DNA of 64,000 nucleotides from contig JAUPSS010000007.1 of the NCBI GenBank assembly GCA_040285825.1, positions 1,016,501 through 1,080,500 of the forward strand, read 5' to 3'. The notes below the pieces were generated by a model that made no database searches, was not told the DNA's origin, and saw nothing but the letters and a program-made list of their open reading frames with translations. Of this stretch, positions 63,859-64,000 are shown in pieces (positions within the stretch are counted from its first letter, which is position 1; every line of letters begins with the position of its first letter). This DNA comes from Eukaryota sp. TZLM1-RC. Taxonomy: Eukaryota; Metamonada: BaSk clade. The position numbers and the translations under genes are program-made.

Positions 63859-64000
63859 GTCCACTGAAAGGTAGGAAGTTGACGTGAGTTTTGATTGTAA
63901 AAATATGCAATGGGTCGATACGTCATCATCACGTTATCATTCCATCATCAAATTGGATGAATGTTTATCATCAAAGAACAGCTTGCTGATTGAAGGTGTA
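63859..64000. other. Upstream of the MMPL gene
   Basis: Possible 5' UTR/promoter. A CTACCTTTCAG precedes the start by about 6 nt and could be a splice acceptor for an upstream exon; not resolved. Confidence 0.3.

Noticed and set aside
1-64000. CRISPR array, rRNA or bacterial operon
   Set aside because: No regularly spaced short repeats, no rRNA-like sequence, and introns, SECIS and Pol III tRNA signals show nuclear eukaryotic DNA.

Overview
This is nuclear DNA from an AT-rich unicellular eukaryote (protist). I cannot name the species. Host genes are mostly single uninterrupted exons, but four genes contain five very short spliceosomal introns of 28-31 nt, with GTTTGT or GTATGT donors and AG acceptors. 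I defined these by continuity of conserved or repeated protein across the junction. Other eukaryotic signs are a tRNA-Glu(UUC) with a Pol III T-run, a UGA-Sec selenophosphate synthetase with a 3'-UTR SECIS, BTB, RING/B-box and WD40-type proteins, and LTR and non-LTR retrotransposons. An ornithine-carbamoyltransferase-like enzyme and a bacterial-looking MMPL/RND transporter would suit an anaerobic or gene-acquiring protist, but that is inference.

Layout. 1-4132: Ty3/gypsy element on the minus strand, cut by the window edge (gag-protease ORF plus the start of pol). 5.7-6.9 kb: rearranged RLE-type non-LTR relic. 7.1-8.5 kb: BTB/coiled-coil/SPRY-like protein. 10.5-15.0 kb: 1485-aa surface protein. 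15.1-16.0 kb: antisense RT relic. 16.1-17.3 kb: RING/B-box protein. 17.6-20.6 kb: two non-LTR relics flanking the tRNA gene. 21.3-22.0 kb: basic unknown protein. 22.6-23.9 kb: third non-LTR lineage, ending in an inverted pair. 24.8-27.0 kb: LRR protein and selenoprotein SelD. 27.7-28.9 kb: secreted FG-GAP-like protein, then a non-LTR fragment. 30.6-31.5 kb: PfkB kinase. 32.2-35.6 kb: nested non-LTR relics. 35.7-37.5 kb: Q/N-repeat protein. 37.6-38.6 kb: internally deleted non-LTR copy. 38.7-45.4 kb: decayed Ty3/gypsy element with paired 157-bp LTRs. 45.6-46.2 kb: secreted Cys-rich two-repeat protein with an intron. 46.5-48.0 kb: two more non-LTR relics. 48.2-49.2 kb: unknown protein. 50.0-51.2 kb: two genes with in-frame stops. 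51.7-52.2 kb: RI-type LRR protein with a 4-nt first exon. 52.6-56.4 kb: non-LTR relics, including the longest copy. 56.4-57.5 kb: TBL2-like anchored beta-propeller. 58.4-59.4 kb: carbamoyltransferase with two introns. 60.8-63.9 kb: MMPL/RND protein with one intron.

The most interesting features are: (1) a complete UGA-Sec SelD gene with a SECIS 80 nt past its stop; (2) the tiny introns; (3) the absence of UGA as a terminator in 16 of 16 host genes; (4) at least three related lineages of RT elements with a C-terminal CCHC and restriction-like endonuclease domain, more than a dozen fragments in 64 kb. The host genes form no evident operon or single pathway. Everything is hand-read and no database search was run.
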